60,964 nt of DNA from Pseudomonadales bacterium (GCA_007131295.1 SLQW01000025.1:1-60964); one strand, 5' to 3'. Positions 50,658-59,993 are shown, counted from the stretch's first letter. Notes: generated from the sequence alone by a model not told the origin. A program made the numbers and translations.

Positions 50658-52295
50658 TCAGTCGTCGAAGCCGAGGCGATCGGAAAGGGCCTTGCGCATG
50701 ACGAAGTAAAGGACGTTCTGTTCCATGACGCCGCTTGCCAGCCAAGCGCCTGGACCACGAGCATAGATCGGTACGTCCTCTCCCGAATGCGCGCCCATCG
50801 CGAGCGGGATGCGAGCCTCCTGCAGAAGATTGGGATCGTCGAGGTCTACGTCCTCGAGATCAGCGCGGCCTTCTGGATGTGGACCCATGGTCTCGAACCT
50901 ATGCAGCAGACGTTTCGGACCGGCTTCCTGGGTGTTGGAGAGACCATGGTGGCCGGGGCCGAGTGCATATCCGAGCGTCTGGTATGGCAGTCCGAAGCTA
51001 TCGCGGGCCAGGCCCATGCGAGGTTCGCCAGCCGCGTCGTTGCCGCGAACCAGCCCCAGAATCGGATTGCCCCGGGTCGCATAGCCTGCGATGGTCAGCG
51101 GGTGGCCGTGGTCAGCGGTTACCAGAATCAGAGTGTCGTCGGCAGACGTCATTTCCGCAGCGACGCGCACCGCTTCGTCCATGGCGATCGTTTCCGTGAG
51201 CGCACGCCAGGCGTTATTGATGTGATGGCCGTGATCGATACGACCGCCCTCCACCATCAGGAAGAACCCCTCGGGATTGCGCGCCAGACGTTCGATGGCG
51301 AATGCGGTCATCTCGGCGATGGATGGCTCGCCGGCAGGGTCATCGGCGCGGTCCACCTCGAACTGCATGTGCGACGGTTCAAACAGACCGAGAATCGGAT
51401 GGGCGTCGTCGCCAATGGAATCGAACTGCTTCTGATTCCAGACGTAGGCCGCGTTGGGATGCATGGCCAACCACTCGTCAATGAGGTTGCGGCCATCGGC
51501 ACGCCTGCCTTCAAGATGGCTGTGCTCGGGGTCAGCCGTGCCCTTCGGCATGAACATGCTGCGGCCGCCACCCAGAGCGACGTCGATGTAGGGGCCATGC
51601 TCGAACTCGATCAACTGACGTGCGATGTCCCTGCAGCCGGCCTCGATGGCGTCAGCCGGCATCGCGGAATCCACCTCCCAGGCGCGCTCGGGAGAGTGCG
51701 CATAAGTGGCAGCCGGCGTGGCGTGGGTGATCGTCGTGGTCGTCACGACCCCTGTGGCGAGGCCTGCTGCAGCAGCCTGCTGCAGCAGAGTCGGCACTTC
51801 GCGCCCCAGGGAGGCCTCGCAATCACCCCGGGGCGCCAGGCCGTCGATGCCGATCACCCCGGCCCGGGTCTTGGTGCCGGTCATGATCGCCGTCATGGTG
51901 CCCGCTGAGTCGGGAACCTGCTGATTGGTGTTGTACACCTTTGCGATGCCAGTCACCGGAAACGTCTCGAAGTGAAGGGAGTTCTCCTCCCCGGACCTGC
52001 CGTCGAGCTGACCGGCGAGAATCCGTGCCGCTGTGACGGTGGAAATCCCCATGCCGTCGCCTAGAAACAGGATGACGTTACGGGCGGTCTCGGGCTGGCT
52101 GCGTTGGGTCGCATTGCGCACCGTCGCCCGCCCCTGCTGCATCCAGAAGTCTGCTGACTCTTCCGTAGGCGGCTCGGCGCTGACTTCTTCTCTGGGTGGT
52201 GGAAAAATCTGCATGGCGACTGCGAACAGCGCCATCGCGATCCCTATAGCGATCAGGATCCGAACGGTGGCAGGCAGTTTGGGAGTATCACTCAT
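50658..52295 (-). CDS. alkaline phosphatase, PhoA family, with N-terminal membrane anchor
   Basis: 545 aa. An uncleaved-looking hydrophobic segment (about 13-30, ILIAIGIAMALFAVAMQIF without a clear cleavage site) anchors the enzyme in the inner membrane. FLGDGMG (Asp80) and the nucleophile Ser130 in DSAGTMTAIMTG, then HATPAATYAHS, EGGRIDHGHH and TADHGHPL bind the three metals. It hydrolyses phosphate monoesters. No pho box was recognised upstream. It is 32 bp downstream of gor on the same strand and may be co-transcribed. Confidence 0.92.
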   Translation of the reverse strand: MSDTPKLPATVRILIAIGIAMALFAVAMQIFPPPREEVSAEPPTEESADFWMQQGRATVRNATQRSQPETARNVILFLGDGMGISTVTAARILAGQLDGRSGEENSLHFETFPVTGIAKVYNTNQQVPDSAGTMTAIMTGTKTRAGVIGIDGLAPRGDCEASLGREVPTLLQQAAAAGLATGVVTTTTITHATPAATYAHSPERAWEVDSAMPADAIEAGCRDIARQLIEFEHGPYIDVALGGGRSMFMPKGTADPEHSHLEGRRADGRNLIDEWLAMHPNAAYVWNQKQFDSIGDDAHPILGLFEPSHMQFEVDRADDPAGEPSIAEMTAFAIERLARNPEGFFLMVEGGRIDHGHHINNAWRALTETIAMDEAVRVAAEMTSADDTLILVTADHGHPLTIAGYATRGNPILGLVRGNDAAGEPRMGLARDSFGLPYQTLGYALGPGHHGLSNTQEAGPKRLLHRFETMGPHPEGRADLEDVDLDDPNLLQEARIPLAMGAHSGEDVPIYARGPGAWLASGVMEQNVLYFVMRKALSDRLGFDD

Positions 52296-52327
52296 GGGTC
52301 ATGTTTCCTGTTGCGACGTGTCTGCGT

Positions 52328-53692
52328 TTACCTGCGCACCGGTTCGCGCATGGTGACGAATTCCTCGGCAGCGGTCGGATGGATGCCGATGGTGGCATCG
52401 AACTGGGCCTTGGTTGCGCCTGCCTTTATGGCGACGGCGAGGCCCTGAGTGATCTCGCCGGCTTCCGGCCCGACCATGTGCGCCGCGACCACTCGATCGT
52501 CGCTGCCGCGGACGATCAGCTTCATCATGGTGCGCTCCCCGCTTCCGGTCATGGTGTGCTTCATGGGCCGGAACACGGATTCGAACACCTCTATCTGGCC
52601 GAACCGCTCCCTGGCTTCTGCCTCTGTCGGACCGACGGTGCCGATATTGGGCTGGCAAAATACTGCCGTCGGAATGGCCTCGTAATCGACGCGCGCCGGT
52701 ATCTCCTGGAACAGATCCTTCGCGACCGCCATGCCTTCGGCAATGGCGACGGGGGTGAGCTGGTAGCGATCGATGACGTCGCCAAGGGCGAGGATGCTTG
52801 GAGCAGAGGTACGGAAGTGCTCGTCGACTCGGACTGCGCCGCGTTCATCGAGCTCCACTCCGGCATTCTCGAGTCCAAGCCCTTCGACGAGAGGCCGACG
52901 TCCGGTCGCATACAGCACCAGGCCAGTATCCAAAGTGCTCTCTCCAGGCCCCTCCAGTTGCAACCGCAACCCGCCCGATGCGATCTGCTCTATCGCCTTG
53001 ACCTCGGTATCAAAGCGGAGTTCCACGCCCTTCTTGCGCACCTCCTCGGCGACGAAGCTGCGGATCCCGTCGTCGAAGCCTCGGAGAAACATGGGGCCGC
53101 GGTAAATCAGCGTCGTCGTGACCCCGAGCCCTGCAAGAATGCCCGCGAATTCCACCGCGATGTAGCCCCCACCGACAACTGCCGCGCGGCTCGGCAGGCT
53201 TTCGAGATGGAACATTTCGTTCGAGGTGACAGCGTGCTGTGCGCCGGGGATTTCGGGAACGTATGGCCAGCTTCCGGTCGCGATCAGGATGTGGCGGGCG
53301 CGCACTTCGGCTTTGCCGATGGCCACGGTGTGAGCATCGAGCAGGCGGGCGCGGCCCTCATGGAGAGTGACGCCCGCATCGGCGAGCAGCTTGCCGTAGA
53401 TACCATTGAGGCGCTTGATCTCTGCGTCTTTGTTGTCCCGCAGCCGTTGCCAGGTAAAGGCCGGATCGACGGCGTCCCAGCCGTAGCTGTGGGCATCGTG
53501 AAAATCCTCGCTGTAGTGTGCGGCATAGACGAACAGTTTCTTCGGTACGCAGCCCACGTTGACGCAGGTGCCACCGAGGTAACGCTCCTCGGCGATGCCC
53601 ACCCGGCCACCGTATCCGGCGGCCATCCTGCTGGCACGCACGCCACCGGAACCGGCACCGATCACGAACAGGTCGTAGTCGAACTCCGCCAT
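52328..53692 (-). CDS. gor: glutathione-disulfide reductase
   Basis: 454 aa. FAD motif [13 protein letters not shown], redox-active Cys43 and Cys48 in [18 protein letters not shown] motif [26 protein letters not shown], and the catalytic His of the other subunit in [10 protein letters not shown]. The GSGGVRASR and YRG after the NADPH motif fit glutathione reductase rather than lipoamide dehydrogenase. Lies 27 bp after the alcohol dehydrogenase gene on the same strand. Confidence 0.93.
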   Translation of the reverse strand: MAEFDYDLFVIGAGSGGVRASRMAAGYGGRVGIAEERYLGGTCVNVGCVPKKLFVYAAHYSEDFHDAHSYGWDAVDPAFTWQRLRDNKDAEIKRLNGIYGKLLADAGVTLHEGRARLLDAHTVAIGKAEVRARHILIATGSWPYVPEIPGAQHAVTSNEMFHLESLPSRAAVVGGGYIAVEFAGILAGLGVTTTLIYRGPMFLRGFDDGIRSFVAEEVRKKGVELRFDTEVKAIEQIASGGLRLQLEGPGESTLDTGLVLYATGRRPLVEGLGLENAGVELDERGAVRVDEHFRTSAPSILALGDVIDRYQLTPVAIAEGMAVAKDLFQEIPARVDYEAIPTAVFCQPNIGTVGPTEAEARERFGQIEVFESVFRPMKHTMTGSGERTMMKLIVRGSDDRVVAAHMVGPEAGEITQGLAVAIKAGATKAQFDATIGIHPTAAEEFVTMREPVRR

Positions 53693-53719
53693 CGTCTTTC
53701 CCCAGTCGTAGTCGCTCGC

Positions 53720-54763
53720 TCAGTCGTAAACCAGCACCGCGCGGCCTTGGATCTGCCCTGCCTTGAGCTCGCTGAGAATCTTTTCGGCTTCGGCAGCTGG
53801 TCGGCGTTCGATACGGATGGGCGCCACTGCACCGTCGCGGACCAGCTGCATCAGTTCGCCCATTTCTTGCAGACTGCCGACGAAGTTGCCCTCGATGACC
53901 CGGGCCATCATGGGAAAGAACGGCAACGGGAAGGTGAGCTGACCGCCGTAAAGGCCGACCACGACCAGCTTGCCGCCCTTGCGCAGTACGGAGAGGCCGA
54001 AATTGGCTGACGCCTCCGAGCCGACGAAGTCGAGTGCTGCGACGGCGCCCCCATCGGTCATGGTCTTGAGCTGTTGCGCTGCATCGGCGTCTTTCGAATT
54101 GATGACCGCAGCCGCGCCGGCGGCCTCGGCCGCCTCCAGCTTGGGCTGATCGATATCGACGACGATGGGCGCGATGCCGAACGCGGCGCGGCCGATCTGC
54201 AGGGCCATCTGGCCAAGTCCGCCCGCGCCGATGATGACTACCGCATCACCCTCGGCCAACGCACCGATGCGCTTGAGGGCGCTGTAGGCAGTCAGCCCCG
54301 AGCAGGCGTAGGTGGCTGCAAGCGCCGGATCGGCGGAGCCGAAGTCGAACAGGTACCGCGGATGGGGTGCCAGCACATGATCGCCGAAACCTCCGCCCGC
54401 CTGGATCCCCAGTACCTTGGGTGCCAGGCAGAGATGTTCGTCACCTCTGCGACAGATGTTGCAAACCCCGCAGCCGATCCAGGGGTAGACCACGCGCAGA
54501 TCGCCGACTTGCACACCTTCTGCGTCGGGTCCGACCGCCAGCACCTCACCCATGATCTCGTGGCCGAGGGTCATGCCAGGCTGGCCTGCAGGCAGGCTGC
54601 GGCCGCCACCGAGATCGAAGGCGCCCTCGTGGAGATGGACATCCGAATGACATACGCCGCAGGCCCGGGTTGCGAGCAGGACTTCGCTACCTTGCGGTTG
54701 CGGCGTCGGACTTTCGACGAGTTCGAGCGGCGTGCCCGGTCCGGTGGTCTGGTACTGCTTCAT
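53720..54763 (-). CDS. zinc-dependent alcohol dehydrogenase (MDR family)
   Basis: 347 aa. Catalytic zinc site in CGVCHSDVH and GHEIMGEVLAVG; the structural-zinc loop is GCGVCNICRRGDEHLC; the NAD(H) motif is IIGAGGLGQMALQIGRA. It ends with an ARG-VLVYD tail. GGAG precedes the ATG. Members oxidise alcohols of many chain lengths; given the P450 in this window, an aliphatic alcohol is plausible but unproven. It starts the probable operon adh-gor-phosphatase and diverges from the ThDP enzyme. Confidence 0.9.
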   Translation of the reverse strand: MKQYQTTGPGTPLELVESPTPQPQGSEVLLATRACGVCHSDVHLHEGAFDLGGGRSLPAGQPGMTLGHEIMGEVLAVGPDAEGVQVGDLRVVYPWIGCGVCNICRRGDEHLCLAPKVLGIQAGGGFGDHVLAPHPRYLFDFGSADPALAATYACSGLTAYSALKRIGALAEGDAVVIIGAGGLGQMALQIGRAAFGIAPIVVDIDQPKLEAAEAAGAAAVINSKDADAAQQLKTMTDGGAVAALDFVGSEASANFGLSVLRKGGKLVVVGLYGGQLTFPLPFFPMMARVIEGNFVGSLQEMGELMQLVRDGAVAPIRIERRPAAEAEKILSELKAGQIQGRAVLVYD

Positions 54764-54878
54764 GGGTGGCTCCGGTGAGCTGATGGACCGCTGCAGGCTA
54801 TCGGCTTCGCCGCCGTTTGCAACTGCGTCCGCTCAGAATCTGTGCTGTTGTCTCGGTGAGGTGCGTCCGGGCTGGGCT

Positions 54879-54900
54879 TTGAGCGACACTAACCGCTCAA
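54879..54900. promoter_or_regulatory. 7-bp dyad in the alcohol dehydrogenase/ThDP-enzyme divergent region
   Basis: TTGAGCG (54879-54885) and CGCTCAA (54894-54900) with an 8-bp spacer, ending 22 bp before the ThDP-enzyme ATG. Possible operator or a leader hairpin. Confidence 0.4.
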
Positions 54901-54922
54901 CTACACCCAGAGGGAGCATGGC

Positions 54923-56470
54923 ATGAACGGCGCTGAAAGCCTGGTGAAGACCTTGGTGACTGCGGGAGTCGACGTCTGCTTCGCAAACCCAGGAACGTCC
55001 GAAATGCACTTTGTTGCTGCTCTGGACGATAATCCGGATATGCGCTGTGTACTGGGCCTGTTCGAGGGCGTAGTCACCGGCGCCGCCGACGGTTATGCGC
55101 GTATGGCCGGGCGTCCGGCAGCCACCCTCCTCCATCTCGGGCCCGGGCTCGGCAACGGACTCGCGAATCTGCATAACGCCCGCCGCGGCCGCTCCCCCAT
55201 GGTGAATATCGTCGGTGAACATGCCACCTACCATCGCCAGTACGATGCACCCCTCACCGCCGACATCGAAGGCGTGGCTCGACCGATGTCACATTGGGTG
55301 CGCACGTCGAGATTCGCCGCCGAGGTGGCAAGGGACGGCGCCGAAGCAGTGCGAGCCGCGCTGACTCCGCCAGGACAGATTGCCACCCTTATATTGCCTG
55401 CGGATACGGCATGGAATCCCGCGCCGGAGGGCGCGGCGGCGCCCCTGCCGGTTCCAGAGCCCGCACCTGCCCAGCCGGATGCCGTGGCCGCTGCAGCCGC
55501 CGCCCTGCGCAGCGGCGAATCTGCCGTGTTGCTCATGAACGGTTCGGCGCTGAGGCGCGAGTCGCTTGCCCTTGCAGGCAGAGTCGCGTCTGCCACTGGT
55601 GCGCGCCTGCTTTCCGACACCTTTGTCGCCCGCATTGAACGTGGTGCGGGGATTGTTCCGGTGGAACGCCTTCCCTACTTCGCTGAGCAGGTGGAGGAAG
55701 CGCTCGCGGGCGTGCGCCACATGATCCTCGTTGGGACACGGCCGCCCGTTTCGTTCTTCGCTTACCCTGGCAAGGCCAGCAATCTGGTGCCAGAGGAATG
55801 CAGCGTCCACTCTCTGGCGGGGCCCGAAGGTGACATCGCCGGAGCACTAGCGGAGCTTGCGGAGGCTGTTGCTGCCCATGGTGCACCCGAAGTCGCAGGG
55901 AGCGGGCGCCCTGCGCCTGCGCGCGATGGCGCCCTCGATCCGCAGACCATAGCCCAGGCCATCGGCGCCTGGCTGCCGGAGGGCGCGATCGTCGTTGATG
56001 AGGCGGCCACTAGCGGTTTCGGCCTGCCGGCAGCGACGGCCGGATGTCCGCCTCACGATTGGCTCGGACTCACGGGGGGCTCTATCGGCCAGGGCCTGCC
56101 CGCAGCGGTTGGAGCGGCCGTTGCCTGCCCGGACCGCAAGGTTCTGAGCCTGGAGGCAGATGGCTCGGGCATGTACACGGTGCAGGCCCTTTGGACGATG
56201 GCTCGCGAGCAGCTCGACATCACTGTGGTCATCTTCGCCAACCGCAAGTACGCAATTCTGCAGGTGGAATTCATGCGCGTCGGTGCCCATAACCCCGGTC
56301 CGAAGGCCATGAGCATGCTCGATCTTTCGAATCCGGATCTGGATTGGGTACAGCTCGCCAGGGGCATGGGCATGGAGGCATCTCGCGCGACCAGCGTTGC
56401 CGAGTTCAACGCCCAGATCGAGAGCGCCCTGCGGCACCGCGGGCCGCACCTGATCGAAGCATGCATCTGA
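54923..56470 (+). CDS. ThDP-dependent enzyme, acetolactate synthase large-subunit-like
   Basis: 515 aa (acetolactate synthases are usually 550-600). Cofactor-activating Glu48 in FEGVVTGAADGYARM, then LHLGPGLGNGLANLHNARRG; the diphosphate-metal motif at the C-terminal domain reads EADGSGMYT and continues to FANRKYAI. The usual GDGS is ADGS here. Similar to benzoylformate decarboxylase and acetolactate-synthase relatives without a regulatory subunit. AGAGGGAG precedes the ATG. Substrate unknown. Confidence 0.85.
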   Translation: MNGAESLVKTLVTAGVDVCFANPGTSEMHFVAALDDNPDMRCVLGLFEGVVTGAADGYARMAGRPAATLLHLGPGLGNGLANLHNARRGRSPMVNIVGEHATYHRQYDAPLTADIEGVARPMSHWVRTSRFAAEVARDGAEAVRAALTPPGQIATLILPADTAWNPAPEGAAAPLPVPEPAPAQPDAVAAAAAALRSGESAVLLMNGSALRRESLALAGRVASATGARLLSDTFVARIERGAGIVPVERLPYFAEQVEEALAGVRHMILVGTRPPVSFFAYPGKASNLVPEECSVHSLAGPEGDIAGALAELAEAVAAHGAPEVAGSGRPAPARDGALDPQTIAQAIGAWLPEGAIVVDEAATSGFGLPAATAGCPPHDWLGLTGGSIGQGLPAAVGAAVACPDRKVLSLEADGSGMYTVQALWTMAREQLDITVVIFANRKYAILQVEFMRVGAHNPGPKAMSMLDLSNPDLDWVQLARGMGMEASRATSVAEFNAQIESALRHRGPHLIEACI

Positions 56471-56635
56471 AGCGAAAACCCTGACCTACGGGGCAACCGT
56501 TTTGTTCTGCCCCTGTGCCCCGTTTGGCGCTCCGACGCGAAGTGCTTCGACCTGGATGGATTGATGAAGCGGAACGGGCGCAGCTCGTTCTATTTCGGCT
56601 TCGGCGTATGCCCAGCCGATGGGCTCTAGGCGACA

Positions 56636-56709
56636 CAAATCTTGTTGAGCATTAAATCCACAAAAAACATTAATTTATATACAGTTTCACGAAACGAAGT
56701 GAGAAATTG
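56636..56709 (+). promoter_or_regulatory. AT-rich leader of the small membrane protein gene
   Basis: About 70 bp of strongly AT-rich DNA, including TTAATTTATATAC with TATATA at 56676-56681. No good -35 at the expected distance. The AT content stands out in this genome; the rest of the gap 56471-56635 shows nothing recognisable. Confidence 0.4.
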
Positions 56710-56934
56710 ATGGAATGTGCAGTTGCCATCGATGAGACCTTTCGCAACCTCCTCATGCTCGCCACCTGGCTGCCGAGTCTGGCGGCCGCGGCCTGCGTCT
56801 ACATGCTGCTCATGCGGCGGCGCCGGGATACGTCCGACCTGCGTGGTTCCCTGTTTGCTCTGTTCGGAGCCTTCGTAACCCTTTTCGGTACTTGGGGCCT
56901 GCTCCTGACCCTCGGCGGGCGCCTGCTCTGCTAG
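56710..56934 (+). CDS. small membrane protein of unknown function
   Basis: 74 aa from the ATG at 56710 (a TTG at 56707 is adjacent). Two transmembrane helices (about 13-32 and 47-70) separated by a basic turn MRRRRDTSD. I do not recognise a family. The ribosome-binding site is weak. Its end overlaps the convergent crcB gene by 4 bp. The helical pattern and the AT-rich promoter-like leader support a real gene. Confidence 0.5.
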   Translation: MECAVAIDETFRNLLMLATWLPSLAAAACVYMLLMRRRRDTSDLRGSLFALFGAFVTLFGTWGLLLTLGGRLLC

Positions 56935-57320
56935 CTGCTACCGAAGCGGAAACCCAAAGCCACTGCGGCCAGCGCCAGAGTCAGCGAGCCGACCATGTTT
57001 ATGGCTGCGAGGCCTACGGCGCCTGTCATCAGCATCTCCAGGGTCTCGGCGCTGAGAATCGAGAAGGTGGTGAAGCCGCCCAGGCAGCCTGCCAGGAGGA
57101 ATTGCCGGGTGCGCACACCCAAAGGGAGACGTCCTGAAGGCAGGGAGACAGCGTGCAGCCAACCCATGAGCAGCGCGCCCAGGATGTTGACGATGGCGGT
57201 TGCCAGCCAAGGGGTCTCTGCCAAAGCGACGGCGAGGCTCACCCGGCCCCAGCCACCGAGCGCGCTGCCCGCAGCGATCACGGCTGCAGCGACGGGATCG
57301 AAGGCCGTGCGCTCAACCAA
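56931..57320 (-). CDS. crcB: fluoride channel CrcB/Fluc, second of a tandem pair
   Basis: 129 aa if started at the TTG at 57320, which has GGGGGAG upstream and gives the length of a normal CrcB; a GTG at 57326 is the alternative, and the open frame to 57407 adds non-family residues. ALGGWGRVSLA, NILGALLMGWL (pore Asn) and GCLGGFTTFSILSAE (Phe box) are the Fluc motifs. It overlaps the end of the first crcB, so a paired or heterodimeric channel is likely. Confidence 0.82.
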   Translation of the reverse strand: MVERTAFDPVAAAVIAAGSALGGWGRVSLAVALAETPWLATAIVNILGALLMGWLHAVSLPSGRLPLGVRTRQFLLAGCLGGFTTFSILSAETLEMLMTGAVGLAAINMVGSLTLALAAVALGFRFGSS

Positions 57321-57699
57321 GGCCACTCCCCCAAGTGATCGCACCGAGAAGGTAGCCACCAAAAGCAGCAGCCACGCAGCCGGCAATGGAAATGGCGACA
57401 TAGCCAACGGCCGCCGGCCAGCGAGTCTCCCGAGCTAGGAACAGGGCCTGCAGCGCGAAGGTGGAGACCGTGGTGTAACTGCCGAGGAAGCCGAGGACGA
57501 AGAGGTACTCGATAGCCCCCGCTTCCCCGGCGGCACCGACCCAGAGCCCAATAGCGCCAGCGCCAGAAACGTTGACGCAGAGGATACCCCATGGAAAGCG
57601 TTCCAGCAGGCGTCCGGCGATCCACTCCGACAGCGCATAGCGCGCAGCGCCGCCGAGGGCGCTGCCGCAGAGTACAGCGATGGTCGTCAGCGTATCCAT
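57313..57699 (-). CDS. crcB: fluoride channel CrcB/Fluc, first of a tandem pair
   Basis: 128 aa with four transmembrane helices. GSALGGAARYALSEW, the pore motif VNVSGAGAIGL and LGFLGSYTTVSTFALQ match Fluc; the usual FCGGFTTFS reads FLGSYTTVS, so one Phe of the ion path is changed to Val. Such changes are known where two subunits of opposite topology form a heterodimer. No crcB fluoride riboswitch is visible upstream. Confidence 0.88.
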   Translation of the reverse strand: MDTLTTIAVLCGSALGGAARYALSEWIAGRLLERFPWGILCVNVSGAGAIGLWVGAAGEAGAIEYLFVLGFLGSYTTVSTFALQALFLARETRWPAAVGYVAISIAGCVAAAFGGYLLGAITWGSGLG

Positions 57700-57782
57700 T
57701 CGGGTCAGCCGCCCGAGACTCGCGTCGACGCCCCGCTTACAGGCATCATCGACGCTCCAGAAGCAGCCAGCGGGAGCGGGCC

Positions 57783-59039
57783 ATGGGCATGGATTTCACC
57801 GGTATCGACGACCTTGAGCGCGCGCGAGAGCACGCCTGGTCCATACCTCTGGAGGAGATCAACGTCACCCATTGGGATCTCTGGCAGCGAGGAATCGTAG
57901 CACCCTACTTCGAGCGCCTGCGCAATGAAGACCCGATTCACTTTCATCCCGACAGCCACAATGGCCCTTTCTGGTCCATCACCCGTCATGCGGACATCAT
58001 GCACGTAGACACCCACCACCGGCAGTTCTCCTCCGAGGGCAGCATCGTGCTGCTGGACCAGCCCGAAGACTTCCAGCTCGAACAGTTCATTGCCATGGAT
58101 CCGCCACGTCACGACGAGCAGCGCAACACGGTCGCGCCGGTGGTGGCTCCGCGCAACCTCGCAGCACTCGAGGGCACGCTCCGGGAGCGTGTCGTGAACA
58201 TCCTCGAGTCTCTGCCCGAAGACGAAACCTTCAACTGGGTGGACGCCGTTTCCATCGAGTTGACGACTCAGATGCTCGCTACGCTCTTCGACTTTCCGTT
58301 CGAGGAGCGTCGGAAGCTGACGCGCTGGTCCGACGTCGCGACCGGAGGCCCGGAAACGGGCATCGTAAGCAGTCGCGAGCAGGCGCGAGAGGAGCTGCGG
58401 GAGTGCCTGGAGGTATTCACTGCCCTGCGCGATGAACGTGCACGGCGACCTCCGGCCCCTGATCTCGTGTCCATGCTGGCCCACGGTGAGTCGACCCGCA
58501 ACATGCCGCCCATGGAATTCCTCGGCAATCTGATTCTGCTCATCGTCGGAGGCAATGACACCACCCGAAACTCCATCAGTGGTGGTGTGCTCGCATTGAA
58601 CCGCTTCCCTGACGAATTCCGTAAGCTGCGCGAGGATCCACGGCGGGTGCGCAATCTCGTCCCGGAAATCATTCGCTGGCAGACCCCACTTGCCTACATG
58701 CGGCGTACCGCCGTCGAGGACGTGGAACTCGGAGGCAAGCGGATTCGCGCCGGCGACAAGGTGGCGATGTGGTACTACTCCGGTAATCGCGACGAACGCG
58801 TCTTCGAGGATCCGGAGACGCTGCGCATCGATCGCTCCAATGCACGTCATCACGTCGCGTTCGGCTATGGCATTCATCGCTGTATGGGCAATCGTCTCGC
58901 AGAAATGCAGCTGCGGGTGCTGTGGGAAGAAATGCTGCCCCGCTTCCAGCAGATCGAGGTGGTGGGCGAGCCCGCACGGATCCGTTCCAACTTCATCAAC
59001 GGCTACGCCGAGCTGCCCGTGGTCGTAAAGCGCGCCTGA
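57783..59039 (+). CDS. cytochrome P450, CYP153-like alkane hydroxylase
   Basis: 418 aa from the ATG at 57783 (GGGAG upstream). I-helix GGNDTT (256-261), ExxR Glu295-Arg298 (EIIR), and heme-ligand Cys367 in FGYGIHRCMGNRLAEMQLR. FIAMDPPRHDEQRNTV, LTTQMLATLFDFPFEERRKLTRWSD and MWYYSGNRDE are close to CYP153 enzymes, which hydroxylate the terminal carbon of medium-chain alkanes. It needs a ferredoxin and reductase; neither is adjacent. Cytosolic. Confidence 0.88.
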   Translation: MGMDFTGIDDLERAREHAWSIPLEEINVTHWDLWQRGIVAPYFERLRNEDPIHFHPDSHNGPFWSITRHADIMHVDTHHRQFSSEGSIVLLDQPEDFQLEQFIAMDPPRHDEQRNTVAPVVAPRNLAALEGTLRERVVNILESLPEDETFNWVDAVSIELTTQMLATLFDFPFEERRKLTRWSDVATGGPETGIVSSREQAREELRECLEVFTALRDERARRPPAPDLVSMLAHGESTRNMPPMEFLGNLILLIVGGNDTTRNSISGGVLALNRFPDEFRKLREDPRRVRNLVPEIIRWQTPLAYMRRTAVEDVELGGKRIRAGDKVAMWYYSGNRDERVFEDPETLRIDRSNARHHVAFGYGIHRCMGNRLAEMQLRVLWEEMLPRFQQIEVVGEPARIRSNFINGYAELPVVVKRA

Positions 59040-59062
59040 ATACGTACACCGTCAGGAGCGCG
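59031..59062. terminator. stem-loop between convergent P450 and DUF1295 genes
   Basis: CGCGC-CTGA (59031-59039) pairs with TCAG-GA-GCGCG (59052-59062, two-base bulge). It covers the ends of both genes. Confidence 0.5.
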
Positions 59063-59930
59063 ACGGCGGCCAGGGAACAAGCACCGAAGTGCGTTCCAGG
59101 TAGGCACGATAGTCCGGGTCGTCTCCCCAGCGCTTGCGGGCACGTGCCTCGAGCATGGGGATTCCGCTGACGCGGGTGAGCAGGAAGATCACGAACAGCG
59201 GCGAAAGGATGGTCACCCACTGCCAGCCGACGAGTGCGGGCGCGGCAATCAGAAAGATCCCGACCCAGAGCGTGATCTCGCCGAAGTAGTTCGGATGCCG
59301 AGACCAGGCCCACAAGCCCTCCTGAATGAAGCGCCCTTCGTTCGCCGGGTCCCTGCGAAAAGCCCGCTTCTGCCGGTCGGCGACCACCTCGATGATGAAT
59401 CCGGTGGCGAAGATCAGCACTCCGGCCAGCGCAACGGGCTCCAAGGGCCCTGGGGCGCCGGAGGTCATGGCGGCGAGCGCTGCCGAGAGGGTCAGGAATA
59501 CCCAGAGCCCTTGCAGCGTCCAGGCCATTAGAAAACGCCAGAAATGAGGCTTGATCGCGTCGAAACGGCCATCGGAGCCATCCTGCTTGACCCGTATGAA
59601 AAGAAACGAACCCAGACGCAAGGCCCAGATTGCGATCAGTGCGAGCAGGATCATGGAGCGCGTGTCGCCGATGTCGGCCAGGGCGTAAGCCATGATCACG
59701 AGCGTCAGATAAGTCAGGCTGCCGGTGAGATCGTAGTAGTGTTCCGTCTGCGCGAACCAGGCGGGAATGAAGGCCAGCCACTGGATGACGAAAGCCACCA
59801 CCGCACAGAGCACAAACAGAGGCCATCCCCCTACCGTGACACCTCCGCGACTGCCGGCCCAGGCGACGGCGGCGCCCACCAGCAGGGCCGCGATGATGGC
59901 CGCTAGGGCCTGCAGGTCAGACTTACGCAT
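59052..59930 (-). CDS. DUF1295 membrane protein (steroid 5-alpha-reductase-like)
   Basis: 292 aa from the ATG at 59930. Seven or eight hydrophobic helices; ADRQKRAFRRDPANEGRFIQEGLWAWSRHPNYFGEITLW is the DUF1295 motif shared with steroid 5-alpha-reductases and isoprenylcysteine methyltransferases, with cofactor-binding Arg-His-Pro-Asn. Probably an NADPH-dependent reductase of an unsaturated lipid or sterol-like compound, in the inner membrane. Its neighbours (P450 and flavin monooxygenase) fit lipid or terpenoid degradation. Confidence 0.85.
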   Translation of the reverse strand: MRKSDLQALAAIIAALLVGAAVAWAGSRGGVTVGGWPLFVLCAVVAFVIQWLAFIPAWFAQTEHYYDLTGSLTYLTLVIMAYALADIGDTRSMILLALIAIWALRLGSFLFIRVKQDGSDGRFDAIKPHFWRFLMAWTLQGLWVFLTLSAALAAMTSGAPGPLEPVALAGVLIFATGFIIEVVADRQKRAFRRDPANEGRFIQEGLWAWSRHPNYFGEITLWVGIFLIAAPALVGWQWVTILSPLFVIFLLTRVSGIPMLEARARKRWGDDPDYRAYLERTSVLVPWPPSRS

Positions 59931-59993
59931 TGCGAGCACTCCAGACGAATGTTTCACGTTGGCAGCCGGACGGCGCTCGCCCCGCTCCCTGGA

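Noticed and set aside
57700-57782. Possible crcB (fluoride) riboswitch upstream of the tandem crcB genes.
   Set aside because: None of the conserved riboswitch core is visible on the minus strand; the region is short and also carries the P450 leader.
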